Part shown: positions 54,311 to 64,000 of the stretch, piece by piece
Layout: the number at the start of each line of letters is the position of its first letter
Position numbering within the stretch: the stretch's first letter is position 1
Assembly (NCBI RefSeq): GCF_025466085.1
Contig: NZ_JANLOD010000010.1
Coordinates: 62,001 to 126,000 of the forward strand
Reading direction: 5' to 3'
From: Pseudomonas sp. 14P_8.1_Bac3
Lineage (GTDB): Bacteria; Pseudomonadota; Gammaproteobacteria; Pseudomonadales; Pseudomonadaceae
Length of the DNA: 64,000 bases
Program-made: the position numbers and the translations under genes
The notes under the pieces: generated by a model
The model's input: only the letters and a program-made list of their open reading frames with translations
The model's database searches: none
What the model was told of the DNA's origin: nothing

Positions 54311-56533
54311 ATGCGCACAGGGATGATGGCGCTGGCGTTGGGTCTGCTGGCCCTGCGGTTTTTGCCGGTGTTACCGCCGGTCTGGTTATGGCTGGTGTTG
54401 CCCGTAACGGGTTTGATGTTGCTGCCGTTCAGGACGTATCCATTGGCGTTTTTCCTGTTCGGTTTCAGCTGGGCGTGCGCTCATGGGCAGTGGGCACTGG
54501 ATGATCGACTGCCCGCCAGTCTCGATGGCGAAACCCGCTGGGTGGAAGGTCGGGTGACGGGTTTGCCGCACAACAGTGAAGGGGTGGTGCGTTTCGAGCT
54601 GGCGGATGCGCGCTCGCGACAGGCACCGTTGCCGCGACTGATGCGTCTGGCCTGGTACGGCGGACCGCCGGTCAACAGTGGCGAACGCTGGCGGCTGGCG
54701 GTGAAGTTGAAGCGTCCCGCCGGGCTGCTCAACCCCCATTCGTTCGATTACGACGCCTGGCTGCTGGCGCAAGGCATCGGCGCAACCGGAACCATCAAGG
54801 ACGGCCAGCGACTCAGCGAAGCCCGCTGGGCGTGGCGCGATGGCATCCGCCAGCGCCTGCAAGCCGTGGACGCCCAGGGACGCGCCGGCGCCCTGGCGGC
54901 ACTGGTGCTGGGAGATGGCGCCGGGCTCAGTCGTGAGGACTGGCAGGTGTTGCAAGACACCGGCACCGTGCACCTGCTGGTAATTTCCGGACAGCACGTC
55001 GGTCTGCTGGCCGGCGTGGTGTATCTGCTGATCGCCGGGCTGGCACGCTACGGTGTGTGGCCGAAGCGCTTGCCGTGGTTGCCTTGGGCGTGCGGACTGG
55101 CGTTCGCGGCGGCCCTCGGCTACGGACTGCTGGCGGGGTTCGACGTGCCGGTGCGGCGCGCTTGCGTCATGATCGGCCTGGTGCTGTTGTGGCGCCTGCG
55201 CTTTCGCCACCTCGGCGCCTGGTGGCCGTTGTTGCTGGCGCTCAATGCAGTTCTGCTGCTGGATCCGCTGGCGAGCCTGCAGCCGGGTTTCTGGCTGTCC
55301 TTCGCCGCGGTGGCGGTGTTGATCTTCACCTTCGGCGGTCGCTTGGGCGCCTGGCGGTGGTGGCAAACCTGGACGCGTGCGCAATGGTTGATCGCGATCG
55401 GCCTGGGTCCGTTGCTGTTGATGTTGGGATTACCGATCAGCCTCAGTGGACCGCTCGCCAATCTGCTGGCGGTGCCCTGGATCAGTCTGCTGGTCTTGCC
55501 ACCGGCCTTGCTCGGGACGCTTTTGTTGCCGCTGCCGTATGTGGGCGAAGGCTTGCTGTGGCTGGCAGGCGGGCTGATCGACTGGCTGTTCAAGGGCCTT
55601 GGATTATTGGCGGGGTACATGCCTGCGTGGGTGCCCGCGGCGATTCCAGGGTGGGCATCGGCACTGGGCGTCCTCGGCGCCTTGCTGTTGTTGATGCCCC
55701 GTGGCGTACCGCTGCGTCCGTTGGGTTGGCCGCTGCTGCTATTACTGGTTTTTCCGCCCCGCCCCTTGCTGCCCGAAGGCATTGCTGAAGTCTGGCAGCT
55801 GGATGTCGGCCAGGGATTGGCCGTCTTGGTGCGAACCCGCCATCACACGCTGTTGTATGACACCGGGCCGCGCTTCGGCGATTTCGATCTCGGCGAGCGC
55901 GTGGTGCTGCCCACTCTGCGCAAGCTGGGCGTGGACGGGCTCGACCTGATGTTGCTCAGCCACGCCGACGCCGATCATGCCGGTGGTGCGCGGGCGGTGG
56001 CCAGCGGGCTGCCGGTGAGGCAAGTGCTCAGCGGCGATCCGTTGGCGCTTCCCGACGAATTACACGCCGAGGCTTGCCAGAGCGGCCAGCAATGGGCCTG
56101 GGACAACGTGCGTTTCCAGCTCTGGCAATGGCCTTCCGCGGCGGACAGCAACCAGAAGTCCTGTGTCCTGCAAATCGAAGCCAATGGCGAGCGCCTGTTA
56201 TTGACCGGCGATATCGACACCGGCGCCGAGCGCGCGCTGCTCGACAGCCCGCTGGCCGTGCCTACCGATTGGCTGACGGCGCCGCACCACGGCAGCCGCA
56301 GTTCATCCTCGATGGCGTTGCTCGCCGGGTTGCAACCCAAAGCGGTGTTGATCTCGCGCGGCCAGGGAAATTCGTTCGGTCACCCGCATCCCACGGTCAT
56401 GGCCCGCTACCGGAAACGCGGCATGGCGATCCATGACAGCGCCGAGCAGGGCGCCATTCGTCTGCACCTCGGGCGCTTCAAACCGCCGTGGTCGATGCGT
56501 CAGGAACGGCGTTTCTGGCGGGCTGCGCCATAA
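54311..56533 (+). CDS. comEC: DNA internalisation protein ComEC/Rec2
   Basis: ComEC forms the inner-membrane channel for single-stranded DNA uptake in natural transformation. The 740-residue protein has an N-terminal DUF4131 region, a competence domain with many membrane segments (GAGLSREDWQVLQDTGTVHL near 205-225; VISGQHVGLLAGVVYLLI), and a C-terminal metallo-beta-lactamase domain with LLSHADADHAGGA and TAPHHGSRSSS. The ATG at 54311 has AAGGACG upstream. The frame is intact although transformation is rarely reported in this group. Confidence 0.95.
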   Translation: MRTGMMALALGLLALRFLPVLPPVWLWLVLPVTGLMLLPFRTYPLAFFLFGFSWACAHGQWALDDRLPASLDGETRWVEGRVTGLPHNSEGVVRFELADARSRQAPLPRLMRLAWYGGPPVNSGERWRLAVKLKRPAGLLNPHSFDYDAWLLAQGIGATGTIKDGQRLSEARWAWRDGIRQRLQAVDAQGRAGALAALVLGDGAGLSREDWQVLQDTGTVHLLVISGQHVGLLAGVVYLLIAGLARYGVWPKRLPWLPWACGLAFAAALGYGLLAGFDVPVRRACVMIGLVLLWRLRFRHLGAWWPLLLALNAVLLLDPLASLQPGFWLSFAAVAVLIFTFGGRLGAWRWWQTWTRAQWLIAIGLGPLLLMLGLPISLSGPLANLLAVPWISLLVLPPALLGTLLLPLPYVGEGLLWLAGGLIDWLFKGLGLLAGYMPAWVPAAIPGWASALGVLGALLLLMPRGVPLRPLGWPLLLLLVFPPRPLLPEGIAEVWQLDVGQGLAVLVRTRHHTLLYDTGPRFGDFDLGERVVLPTLRKLGVDGLDLMLLSHADADHAGGARAVASGLPVRQVLSGDPLALPDELHAEACQSGQQWAWDNVRFQLWQWPSAADSNQKSCVLQIEANGERLLLTGDIDTGAERALLDSPLAVPTDWLTAPHHGSRSSSSMALLAGLQPKAVLISRGQGNSFGHPHPTVMARYRKRGMAIHDSAEQGAIRLHLGRFKPPWSMRQERRFWRAAP

Positions 56534-56631
56534 TCGCGGGTGATTGAAGCCCGACCGGATGCGACATCACGGTCTTCGGTGCGTCACCCCCCTATGGTAG
56601 AGTGGCGCACTTTTTCGAGGGGACTGACACT

Positions 56632-57270
56632 GTGTGGGAATTGGTCAAATCCGGCGGCTGGATGATGCTGCCGATCATTCTGAGTTCCATCGCGGCCATG
56701 GCGATCGTCGCCGAGCGTCTGTGGACCCTGCGAGCCAGCCGTGTGACCCCGGAGCATCTGCTCGGCCAGGTCTGGGTGTGGATCAAAGACAAGCAACTCA
56801 ATAAAGAAAAACTCAAGGAATTGCGCGCCAACTCGCCGTTGGGCGAGATCCTGGCGGCGGGCCTGGCCAACTCCAAGCATGGTCGCGAGATCATGAAAGA
56901 GTGCATCGAAGAAGCCGCGGCACGGGTGATTCACGAACTCGAGCGCTACATCAATGCCCTCGGCACCATCGCCGCCATGGCTCCGCTCCTGGGATTGCTG
57001 GGCACCGTGCTGGGCATGATCGACATTTTCAGCGCGTTCATGGGGTCGGGCATGACCACCAACGCCGCGGTACTGGCCGGTGGTATCTCCAAAGCGCTGA
57101 TCACTACCGCTGCGGGCCTGATGGTCGGTATCCCGTCGGTGTTCTTCCACCGTTTCCTGCAACGCCGGATCGATGAACTGGTGGTCGGTATGGAGCAGGA
57201 AGCGATCAAACTGGTCGAGGTGGTGCAGGGTGACCGTGACGTGGACCTGTCCGAGGGCAAAAAAGCGTGA
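56632..57270 (+). CDS. ExbB/TolQ-family proton-channel subunit
   Basis: A 212-residue inner-membrane protein with three hydrophobic segments (about 8-30, 103-130 and 145-170) and the TolQ/ExbB block LGTIAAMAPLLGLLGTVLGMI. With ExbD it uses the proton gradient to drive an outer-membrane process. The GTG at 56632 is chosen because CGAGGGGAC lies nine bases upstream and family members begin MWELVKSGGW. PAO1 PA2983 (tolQ2/exbB2) is the counterpart (from memory). No TonB gene is adjacent. Confidence 0.92.
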   Translation: MWELVKSGGWMMLPIILSSIAAMAIVAERLWTLRASRVTPEHLLGQVWVWIKDKQLNKEKLKELRANSPLGEILAAGLANSKHGREIMKECIEEAAARVIHELERYINALGTIAAMAPLLGLLGTVLGMIDIFSAFMGSGMTTNAAVLAGGISKALITTAAGLMVGIPSVFFHRFLQRRIDELVVGMEQEAIKLVEVVQGDRDVDLSEGKKA

Positions 57271-57698
57271 AATTCCGCCGCAAGCAACGGGAGAATGTGG
57301 ACATCAACCTCGCGTCGCTGATCGACGTGGTGTTTATCCTGCTGCTGTTTTTCGTCGTGACCACCACCTTCACCCGTGAAACCCAGCTGCGCGTCGATCT
57401 GCCACAGGCGGTCAGCGGCTCGCCGGCCGAAGACCAGCAGGCCAAGCACCTCGACGTCGCCATCAGTGCCGAAGGCGTGTTCTCGGTGAACAACCAGATC
57501 CTGCCGAAAAACGACCTCGCAACGCTGATGGATGCGCTGCAGAAAGAATCCAGCGGCGATACCAACCTGCCGTTGTCGATCAGCGCTGACGGCAAGACCC
57601 AGCATCAGTCGGTCATCACCGCCATGGATGCCGCCGGCAAACTGGGCTTCAGCCACCTGCGCATGACCACCGTCGAGGCGGCGCCGCCCGCACCCTGA
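57267..57698 (+). CDS. ExbD/TolR-family protein
   Basis: A 143-residue bitopic protein: short cytoplasmic N-terminus ([20 protein letters not shown]), a single membrane segment (about 18-36) with the essential aspartate in [16 protein letters not shown], and a periplasmic domain. Overlaps the exbB-like gene by four bases and lpxK by one. Confidence 0.94.
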   Translation: MKFRRKQRENVDINLASLIDVVFILLLFFVVTTTFTRETQLRVDLPQAVSGSPAEDQQAKHLDVAISAEGVFSVNNQILPKNDLATLMDALQKESSGDTNLPLSISADGKTQHQSVITAMDAAGKLGFSHLRMTTVEAAPPAP

Positions 57699-58708
57699 TG
57701 GCCATGTCCGATCGCTTGCTCGCCGCGTGGTACGAAGGTCATCCGGCCCTGAAGTTGTTGCAGCCACTGGAGTGGCTGTACCGCCGCGTCGTCACCGGCA
57801 AGCGCCAGCGCTTTCTGGCGGGGGAGGGCGAGATCTATCAGCCGCCGGTGCCGCTGATCGTGGTCGGCAACATCACCGTCGGCGGCACCGGCAAGACACC
57901 GCTGATTCTGTGGATGATCCAGCATTGCCAGCGCAGCGGCCTGCGGGTCGGCGTGGTCAGTCGCGGCTATGGCGCCAAACCGCCACAATTGCCGTGGCGC
58001 GTCGAGGCCGAGCAAAGTGCCGATGTCGCGGGGGATGAGCCGCTGTTGATCGTCCAGCGCACCGGCGTACCGTTGATGATCGACCCGGACCGTAGCAGCG
58101 CCGTCAAAGCGCTGCTGGCGAGCGAGCCACTGGACCTGATCCTTTCGGATGACGGCATGCAGCATTACCGCCTGGCCCGAGACCTCGAACTGGTGTTGAT
58201 CGATGCCGCCCGTGGCCTGGGCAATAGACGTTGCCTGCCCGCCGGACCGCTGCGTGAACCGATCGAACGCCTGCGAAGCGTTGACGCCGTGTTGTACAAC
58301 GGCGCCGCCGAAGACCGCGCGGACGGGTTTGCCTTTCAGCTGCAACCCACCGAACTGGTCAACCTGCTCAGCGGCGAACGGCGTCCCCTCGACCACTTTC
58401 CCGCAGGCCAGGCGCTGCACGCCGTGGCCGGGATCGGCAATCCGCAGCGTTTCTTCACAACCCTCGAGACGCTACACTGGCAACCAGTCCCCCACGCCTT
58501 TGCCGACCACGCCGAATACAGCGTGCAGGCGTTGAATTTCACCCCGTCATTGCCATTGGTGATGACCGAGAAGGACGCGGTGAAATGCCGTGCCTTCGCC
58601 GCCGCCGATTGGTGGTACCTGGCGGTCGATGCTGCGCCATCGCCGGCCTTCGTGGCCTGGTTCGATACGCAGTTGATGCGCTTGTTGCCGGCTCGTCTTT
58701 TGCCTTAA
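57698..58708 (+). CDS. lpxK: Tetraacyldisaccharide 4'-kinase
   Basis: LpxK phosphorylates the lipid A precursor at the 4' position in the inner membrane. The 336-residue protein has the P-loop [15 protein letters not shown] (about 49-63), [28 protein letters not shown] and TEKDAVKC. In this group it lies between exbD and ycaR-kdsB, forming an envelope-biogenesis operon. Confidence 0.96.
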   Translation: MAMSDRLLAAWYEGHPALKLLQPLEWLYRRVVTGKRQRFLAGEGEIYQPPVPLIVVGNITVGGTGKTPLILWMIQHCQRSGLRVGVVSRGYGAKPPQLPWRVEAEQSADVAGDEPLLIVQRTGVPLMIDPDRSSAVKALLASEPLDLILSDDGMQHYRLARDLELVLIDAARGLGNRRCLPAGPLREPIERLRSVDAVLYNGAAEDRADGFAFQLQPTELVNLLSGERRPLDHFPAGQALHAVAGIGNPQRFFTTLETLHWQPVPHAFADHAEYSVQALNFTPSLPLVMTEKDAVKCRAFAAADWWYLAVDAAPSPAFVAWFDTQLMRLLPARLLP

Positions 58709-58732
58709 ACCGTTTTTATCCAGGGAATGCTC

Positions 58733-58918
58733 ATGGACACCAAATTGCTCGACATCCTCGCTTGCCCGGTCTGCAAAGGCCCGCTCAAGCTCAGCGCTGA
58801 CAAAACCGAGCTGATCAGCAAGGGCGCCGGCCTGGCGTACCCGATTCGCGACGGCATCCCGGTGATGCTTGAAACAGAAGCCCGCACCCTGACCACCGAC
58901 GAGCGCCTGGATAAATGA
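58733..58918 (+). CDS. ycaR: Trm112-family protein YcaR
   Basis: A 61-residue Trm112-like protein with CPVC (C11, C14) and the [15 protein letters not shown] tail. Bacterial members are small zinc-finger-like proteins of unclear role, nearly always between lpxK and kdsB. The ATG at 58733 is chosen over the ATG at 58727 because AGGGA directly abuts 58727. Overlaps kdsB by four bases. Confidence 0.92.
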   Translation: MDTKLLDILACPVCKGPLKLSADKTELISKGAGLAYPIRDGIPVMLETEARTLTTDERLDK

Positions 58919-59679
58919 CCACAGCCTTTACCGTTGTCATTCCATCCCGTTATGCCTCCACGCGTCTGCCGGGCAAACCACTGCTGTTGATCGCCGGCAA
59001 GCCGATGATCCAGCACGTCTGGGAGCAGGCGAGCAAGAGCAGCGCCGAGCGCGTGGTCGTGGCCACCGACGATGCGCGCATTGTCGAGGCGTGCAACGGG
59101 TTTGGCGCTGAAGTGGTGCTGACCCGCGAAGATCACAATTCCGGCACCGACCGCTTGGCCGAAGTCGCCGAAAAGCTCGGTCTGGCCTCCGACGCGATCG
59201 TGGTCAACGTCCAGGGTGATGAACCGTTGATCCCGCCGAGCGTCATCGATCAGGTTGCCGCCAATCTGGCCGCCCACACCGAAGCGCGCATGGCGACCCT
59301 GGCCGAGCCGATCGAAGACGTGGACACCCTGTTCAATCCCAATGTGGTCAAAGTCGTCAGGGATCTCAACGGCCTGGCGCTGACGTTCAGTCGAGCAACC
59401 CTGCCGTGGGCCCGCGATGCCTTCGCCAAGAGCCGCGAGCAACTGCCGGAAGGCGTGCCGTATCGCCGTCACATCGGCATTTATGCCTACCGCGCCGGTT
59501 TCCTGCATGACTTCGTCAGCTGGGGCCCGTGCTGGCTGGAAAACACCGAATCCCTGGAACAGCTGCGTGCCCTGTGGCACGGCGTGCGGATTCACGTCGC
59601 CGACGCGCTGATCGCACCGCCCACCGGCGTCGACACCGTCGAAGACCTCGAGCGCGTTCGTCGCCTGCTGGAGGCCTGA
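58915..59679 (+). CDS. kdsB: CMP-KDO synthetase (3-deoxy-manno-octulosonate cytidylyltransferase)
   Basis: KdsB activates KDO with CTP for lipopolysaccharide core assembly. The 254-residue enzyme shows [17 protein letters not shown] at the N-terminus, [17 protein letters not shown] and [15 protein letters not shown]. Its stop overlaps the next gene's ATG (TGATG). Confidence 0.97.
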   Translation: MTTAFTVVIPSRYASTRLPGKPLLLIAGKPMIQHVWEQASKSSAERVVVATDDARIVEACNGFGAEVVLTREDHNSGTDRLAEVAEKLGLASDAIVVNVQGDEPLIPPSVIDQVAANLAAHTEARMATLAEPIEDVDTLFNPNVVKVVRDLNGLALTFSRATLPWARDAFAKSREQLPEGVPYRRHIGIYAYRAGFLHDFVSWGPCWLENTESLEQLRALWHGVRIHVADALIAPPTGVDTVEDLERVRRLLEA

Positions 59680-60143
59680 TGCGGGTTCTGTTCGTCTGCC
59701 TGGGCAATATCTGCCGTTCCCCGACGGCCGAAGGCGTGCTGCGGTATAAATTGCGCGAAGCGGGGCTGGCCGATCAAGTCGAAGTGGCCTCCGCGGGCAC
59801 CGGTGACTGGCACGTCGGCAGGGCGCCGGACAAACGCAGCCAGGCCGCGGCCAAACTGCGCGGTTACGACCTGTCCGCACAACGCGCCCAGCAAGTGACC
59901 CGTGCCGATTTCGCCCGCTACGACCTGATCCTGGCGATGGACCACAGCAATCTACGCAACCTCCAGGCCTTGCAACCGGCCAAGGGCAAGGCCGAGCTGG
60001 ACCTGTTCCTGCGTCGTTACGAATCGGACATCGACGAAGTCCCTGATCCGTACTACGACGGCGATCAGGGCTTTGAGTGGGTGCTCGACTTGATCGAGCG
60101 CGCCAGCGACCGGCTGGTGATCGAATTGAAGGGCCGGTTATGA
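59679..60143 (+). CDS. Low-molecular-weight protein-tyrosine phosphatase
   Basis: A 154-residue phosphatase with the N-terminal catalytic loop CLGNICRS (nucleophile C7, R13) and the general acid aspartate in EVPDPYYDG near 122. It lies between kdsB and murB, coupled on both sides by overlaps. In some bacteria such enzymes act on capsule or exopolysaccharide tyrosine kinases; none is nearby. Confidence 0.93.
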   Translation: MRVLFVCLGNICRSPTAEGVLRYKLREAGLADQVEVASAGTGDWHVGRAPDKRSQAAAKLRGYDLSAQRAQQVTRADFARYDLILAMDHSNLRNLQALQPAKGKAELDLFLRRYESDIDEVPDPYYDGDQGFEWVLDLIERASDRLVIELKGRL

Positions 60144-61159
60144 GTTTGCAGGTACAGCCACAGGTTTCGCTCAAACCGTTCAATACGTTTGGCGTGGATG
60201 TTCAGGCCCGGCTGTTCGCCGAAGCCCACAGCGATGCCGACGTCCGCGAGGCGCTGGCCTACGCCGCGGACCATAACGTGCCACTGCTGGTGATCGGCGG
60301 CGGCAGCAACCTGCTGTTGACCGCCGATATCCAGTCGCTGGTGCTGCGCATGGCCACGCGCGGGATACGGATTCTGAGTGATGACGGCAGCAAAGTCGTC
60401 ATCGAAGCCGAGGCTGGCGAGCCGTGGCACCCGTTCGTGCAGCACACCCTGGCGCAGGGCTTGTCGGGGCTGGAAAACCTCAGCCTGATCCCCGGGACTG
60501 TCGGCGCGGCACCGATGCAGAACATCGGCGCCTATGGTGTGGAGATCAAGGACGTGTTCGCCGGCCTGACCGCCCTCGATCGCCAGACCGGCGAACTGCG
60601 GGACTTCACCCTGGATGAGTGCAACTTCGCCTACCGCGACAGCCTGTTCAAACAGCAGCCGGGGCGTTGGCTGATCCTTCGGGTGCGGTTCGCCCTCAAT
60701 CGCGCCGCGCATTTGCATCTGGAGTACGGGCCGGTGCGTCAGCGCCTGACCGAGCAGGGCATCGAGCAGCCAACCGCCACCGATGTCAGCCAGGCGATTT
60801 GCAGCATCCGCAACGAAAAGCTCCCGGACCCGGCGGTGCTCGGCAATGCCGGCAGCTTCTTCAAGAATCCGTTGGTGCCCGCTGCGTTGGTGGCGCAACT
60901 CAAGGGCGAATACCCGGACCTGGTGGCCTACGCGCAACCCGACGGACAGATGAAACTGGCGGCAGGCTGGCTGATCGAGCGGGCAGGCTGGAAAGGCTTC
61001 CGCGAGGCCGACGCCGGTGTGCACAGGTTGCAGGCGCTGGTGCTGGTCAACTATGGCGCAGCCACCGGCCTGCAATTGCTGGATCTGGCGCAGCGTATCC
61101 AGAAAGATATTGCCGAACGGTTTCATGTCGATCTGGAAATGGAGCCCAACCGGTATTGA
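60140..61159 (+). CDS. murB: UDP-N-acetylenolpyruvoylglucosamine reductase
   Basis: MurB makes UDP-N-acetylmuramate with NADPH and FAD, an early step of peptidoglycan synthesis. The 339-residue type I enzyme shows the FAD-binding VIGGGSNLLLT, IPGTVGAAPMQNIGAYG, the catalytic arginine and serine regions YRDSLFK and GNAGSFFKNP, and the C-terminal EPN. The ATG overlaps the phosphatase stop. A terminator follows. Confidence 0.97.
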   Translation: MSLQVQPQVSLKPFNTFGVDVQARLFAEAHSDADVREALAYAADHNVPLLVIGGGSNLLLTADIQSLVLRMATRGIRILSDDGSKVVIEAEAGEPWHPFVQHTLAQGLSGLENLSLIPGTVGAAPMQNIGAYGVEIKDVFAGLTALDRQTGELRDFTLDECNFAYRDSLFKQQPGRWLILRVRFALNRAAHLHLEYGPVRQRLTEQGIEQPTATDVSQAICSIRNEKLPDPAVLGNAGSFFKNPLVPAALVAQLKGEYPDLVAYAQPDGQMKLAAGWLIERAGWKGFREADAGVHRLQALVLVNYGAATGLQLLDLAQRIQKDIAERFHVDLEMEPNRY

Positions 61160-61185
61160 AGCTAAGCTCTCAAGACGGATGACCC

Positions 61186-61221
61186 AGCCCTGTACAACAT
61201 CCATTGTGCAGGGCTTTTTTG
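61186..61221 (+). terminator. Intrinsic terminator after murB
   Basis: AGCCCTGTACAA and TTGTGCAGGGCT arms (one mismatch) followed by TTTTTT. Confidence 0.9.
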
Positions 61222-61404
61222 TTAATGCTGGGTTAACCCGGCCACCTGACGATCAAGCGTTTGTTTCATCAAAGGCCCGATGCAGACGCTTCCGTCTGGA
61301 TAAGAGAGCCCCATTAGCCTGAGCCGATCTGCGTAATGCCAACCGCCAATCCTCGGCGGCAGATTGCTCGACCCCATAACCTTTACAACTATGCGGGCGT
61401 GCCC

Positions 61405-61875
61405 ATGATTACCCTGAAGCTCAATGGTCAAGACCATCAACTGGATGTTACCGAGGACATGCCGCTACTGTGGGCGATCCGCGACGTGGCGGGTTACAAC
61501 GGCACCAAATTCGGCTGCGGCATGGGCCTGTGCGGTGCCTGCACCATCCATATCGAAGGCGCCCCGGCGCGCAGCTGCATCACACCGATCGGCTCGGTGA
61601 TCGGCCAGAATGTCAGCACCATCGATAACCTGCATGCCGACCCGGTCGGGCAAATCGTCCAGCAGGCCTGGCTCGACACCGCTGTGGCGCAGTGCGGTTT
61701 CTGTCAGGGCGGGCAGATCATGTCGGCGACGGCGCTGCTCAAGACCAACCCGAACCCGAGCGACGAACAGATCGAAGAGGCGATGGTCGGCAATATCTGC
61801 CGCTGCGGCACCTACAACCGCATCAAGACCGCCATCCGCCAGGCCTCCACTCACCTGAAGGAGGCCAAGGCATGA
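61405..61875 (+). CDS. [2Fe-2S] small subunit of a molybdenum hydroxylase (isoquinoline 1-oxidoreductase alpha type)
   Basis: A 156-residue iron-sulfur subunit that passes electrons from the molybdenum site. The plant-type cluster cysteines are C38, C43, C46 and C58, and the second cluster is held by C97, C100, C132 and C134. The ATG at 61405 starts the ferredoxin fold (MITLKLNGQDHQLD); upstream in-frame codons look like leader. It overlaps the large-subunit gene by four bases. Confidence 0.93.
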   Translation: MITLKLNGQDHQLDVTEDMPLLWAIRDVAGYNGTKFGCGMGLCGACTIHIEGAPARSCITPIGSVIGQNVSTIDNLHADPVGQIVQQAWLDTAVAQCGFCQGGQIMSATALLKTNPNPSDEQIEEAMVGNICRCGTYNRIKTAIRQASTHLKEAKA

Positions 61876-64000
61876 GCCGGTTACCGAACGATTTTGCCCT
61901 GAGCAACCTCAGCCGCCGTGGTTTTCTCAAAGGCGTCGGCGCTACCGGGGCATTGGTACTCGCCGCGAGTTGGGGCTGGCAGGACGCTTTTGCCGCCGAG
62001 AAAGAGAAGAAATTCGGCGCCGACGGCATGCCCCATGGCTGGATCGATGACCCGAAGGTGTACGTCAGCATCGCCGCTGATGGCACGGTGACGGTGGTCT
62101 GCAACCGCTCGGAAATGGGCCAGGGCGTGCGCACCAGCCTGAGCATGGTCGTGGCCGACGAGCTGGACGCCGACTGGGCGCAGGTGAAAGTGCAGCAGGC
62201 GCCGGGCGACGAAGTGCGCTTCGGCAACCAGGACACCGACGGCTCCCGCAGCATGCGCCACTGGTACGAACCGATGCGCCGCTGTGGTGCCGCCGCGCGG
62301 ACCATGCTGGAACAGGCCGCCGCCGACCAGTGGAAAGTCCCGGTCGGCGAGTGTCACGCACAACTGCACAAGATCATCCACACACCGACCGGCCGCGAGC
62401 TGGGCTACGGCGCAGTAGCCGCTGCGGCCGGTGCGCTGGCGGTGCCGGCCCGCGACACGCTGCGCCTCAAGGAGCCTTCGGAGTTCCGTTACATCGGCAA
62501 GGAAGGCACCCGGGCCATCGATGGTGCAGACATCGTCAACGGCCGCGCGATCTACGGCGCCGACGTGCATTTTGACGGCATGCTCTACGCCACCATCGCC
62601 CGTCCGGCGGTCTACGGCGGCAAGGTCAAATCCGTGGATGACAGCGCCGCGCTGAAAGTCCCCGGGGTACTGAAGGTCATCCAGATCGAAGGTCGCCCGT
62701 TGCCCTCGGAATTCCAGCCGCTGGGTGGAGTGGCCGTAGTGGCCAGCAACACCTGGGCCGCCATCAAGGGCCGCGATGCACTGAAAATCGAATGGGACGA
62801 CGGCCCTAACGCCAGTTACGACTCGATTGCCTATCGCAAGGAACTGGAAGCCGCGTCCCTGAAACCGGGGAAAGTGGTGCGCAATACCGGCAACATCGAT
62901 GAAGCCATGGGCAGCGCCAGCAGCACGTTGGAAGCGTCTTACTACTTGCCGCACCTGGCGCAGGCACCGATGGAGCCGATGGTCGCCATCGCACGTTACA
63001 ACAACGGCGTGTGCGAAGCCTGGGCGCCCAGCCAGGCGCCGCAGGTTACCCGTGAGCGAATCGCTGAACGCCTCGGCTTGCCGTTCGATAACGTGACGTT
63101 CAACGTCACCTTGCTCGGCGGCGGTTTCGGGCGTAAATCCAAACCGGACTTCATCATCGAAGCGGCCGTGCTCGCCAAGGAATTCCCCGGCAAAGCCGTG
63201 CGGGTGCAATGGACCCGTGAAGACGACATCCATTGCTCGTATTTCCACACCGTCTCGGCCGAATACCTCAAGGCCAGCCTGAACAAGGACGGTTTGCCGT
63301 CCAGTTGGCTGCACCGCACCGTGGCGCCAAGCATCACGGCGTTGTTCGCGCCCGGGATGAACCACGAGGCGCCGTTCGAACTGGGCATGGGGTTCACTAA
63401 CCTGCCTTACAACTTTCCTAACGTACGCCTGGAAAATCCGGAGGCGGCGATTCATACGCGTGTCGGCTGGTACCGCTCGGTGTCGAACATTCCTCACGGT
63501 TTTGCGATCCAGAGTTTCATTGATGAACTGGCGCACAAGGCCGGTGAGGATCCGCTCAAGTATCAGATCAAATTGCTGGGGCCGGACCGTCAGATCGATC
63601 CGCGCACCTTGAGCGAAGAGTGGAACTACGGCGAGTCGCCGGAGCGTTATCCGATCGACACCGCGCGGGTGCGCACCGTGCTGGAAACTGCTGCGAAAGC
63701 CGCCGGTTGGGGGCGCCAGTTACCCAAAGGCCGCGGCTTGGGGCTGGCGGTGCATTACAGCTTCGTCACCTATGTGGCGGCGGTGATCGAAGTCGAGGTC
63801 AAGGACGACGGCACCTTGATCGTGCACAAGGCGGATATCGCCGTGGATTGCGGTCCGCAGATCAACCCTGAGCGGATCCGCTCGCAGTTCGAAGGCGCCT
63901 GCGTGATGGGCCTGGGCAACGCGGTGCTGGGGGAAATCAGCTTCAAGGACGGCAGGGTCCAGCAAGACAACTTCCACATGTACGAAGTGGCGCGCATGTC
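61872..64000 (+). CDS. Molybdopterin-binding large subunit (isoquinoline 1-oxidoreductase beta type), partial
   Basis: About 709 codons are visible with no stop before the window ends. The product begins with a Tat signal ([20 protein letters not shown], residues 15-34), so the complex should be exported folded to the periplasm. Xanthine-dehydrogenase-family features follow: [53 protein letters not shown] and the [19 protein letters not shown] segment. No FAD subunit is present; a cytochrome c subunit may lie downstream beyond the window. The substrate is likely an aldehyde or N-heterocycle, undetermined. Confidence 0.92.
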   Translation, partial: MSRLPNDFALSNLSRRGFLKGVGATGALVLAASWGWQDAFAAEKEKKFGADGMPHGWIDDPKVYVSIAADGTVTVVCNRSEMGQGVRTSLSMVVADELDADWAQVKVQQAPGDEVRFGNQDTDGSRSMRHWYEPMRRCGAAARTMLEQAAADQWKVPVGECHAQLHKIIHTPTGRELGYGAVAAAAGALAVPARDTLRLKEPSEFRYIGKEGTRAIDGADIVNGRAIYGADVHFDGMLYATIARPAVYGGKVKSVDDSAALKVPGVLKVIQIEGRPLPSEFQPLGGVAVVASNTWAAIKGRDALKIEWDDGPNASYDSIAYRKELEAASLKPGKVVRNTGNIDEAMGSASSTLEASYYLPHLAQAPMEPMVAIARYNNGVCEAWAPSQAPQVTRERIAERLGLPFDNVTFNVTLLGGGFGRKSKPDFIIEAAVLAKEFPGKAVRVQWTREDDIHCSYFHTVSAEYLKASLNKDGLPSSWLHRTVAPSITALFAPGMNHEAPFELGMGFTNLPYNFPNVRLENPEAAIHTRVGWYRSVSNIPHGFAIQSFIDELAHKAGEDPLKYQIKLLGPDRQIDPRTLSEEWNYGESPERYPIDTARVRTVLETAAKAAGWGRQLPKGRGLGLAVHYSFVTYVAAVIEVEVKDDGTLIVHKADIAVDCGPQINPERIRSQFEGACVMGLGNAVLGEISFKDGRVQQDNFHMYEVARM

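Noticed and set aside
61881..63536. Minus-strand open frame (551 codons) opposite the molybdoenzyme subunit
   Set aside because: The plus strand encodes an unmistakable Tat-exported molybdopterin subunit that stays open to the window end.

Overview
The window is chromosomal DNA of a Pseudomonas, most likely of the P. fluorescens complex. The basis is high-GC coding with typical pseudomonad codon use, a 917-residue GacS with GTG start and H294, a fabA-fabB pair followed upstream by a PA1611-type hybrid kinase, a comEC-exbB-exbD-lpxK-ycaR-kdsB-ptp-murB block, and many REP/REPIN palindromes (GTGGGAGCGAGCCTGCTCGCGAA type) at gene ends. No phage, IS element, CRISPR array or rRNA operon was seen. 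Gene-order comparisons with P. aeruginosa PAO1 are from memory.

Layout. 0.2-18.8 kb: housekeeping genes in an order close to PAO1 PA0927-PA0950 (ttcA, a Tag-like glycosylase, DUF2069, wrbA, arsC, a TlpA lipoprotein, a META lipoprotein, ldhA, gacS, a PirRS-like two-component pair, cysM, rlmD, relA, mazG, DUF2058), with a PDDEXK nuclease (YhcG/DUF1016) between the two-component pair and cysM. 19.2-32.6 kb: fabB-fabA, a GacS-like hybrid kinase behind a solute-binding-like protein and a wrecked outer-membrane receptor gene, gpsA, DUF4389, sixA, an acyl-CoA synthetase, a thioesterase, two alpha/beta hydrolases, a DUF4892 protein preceded by a 15-codon micro-ORF, and an AI-2E-type permease. 32.7-42.9 kb: an EnvZ/OmpR-type pair with a frameshifted EF-hand gene behind it, pyrF, two dehydrogenases, a MocR-like regulator and a chemoreceptor. 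43.2-47.1 kb: two identical tRNA-Glu/tRNA-Gly pairs under a strong UP-element promoter, then a small accessory cassette: alaX (tRNA editing), a Fe(II)/2-oxoglutarate oxygenase, a LysE exporter and a divergent LysR regulator. 47.1-53.5 kb: a PA2817-to-PA2811-like block (FadE-type acyl-CoA dehydrogenase, transglutaminase-like protein, GST, ABC-2 exporter). 53.6-61.2 kb: DUF2062, comEC, exbBD, lpxK, ycaR, kdsB, a low-molecular-weight phosphatase and murB. 61.4-64.0 kb: a two-subunit molybdenum dehydrogenase (isoquinoline/aldehyde oxidoreductase type) whose large subunit runs off the window.

The most interesting items are the alaX-oxygenase-lysE cassette, which looks like a make/export/protect module for a modified amino acid; the decayed receptor followed by a solute-binding-like protein and a PA1611-type kinase, which suggests an input arm for Gac/HptB signalling that has lost its receptor; the EF-hand gene broken at a C5 tract; and the micro-ORF overlapping the DUF4892 gene. 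Signalling genes are dense here: GacS, the PA1611-like kinase, RelA, SixA, two further two-component pairs and a chemoreceptor.
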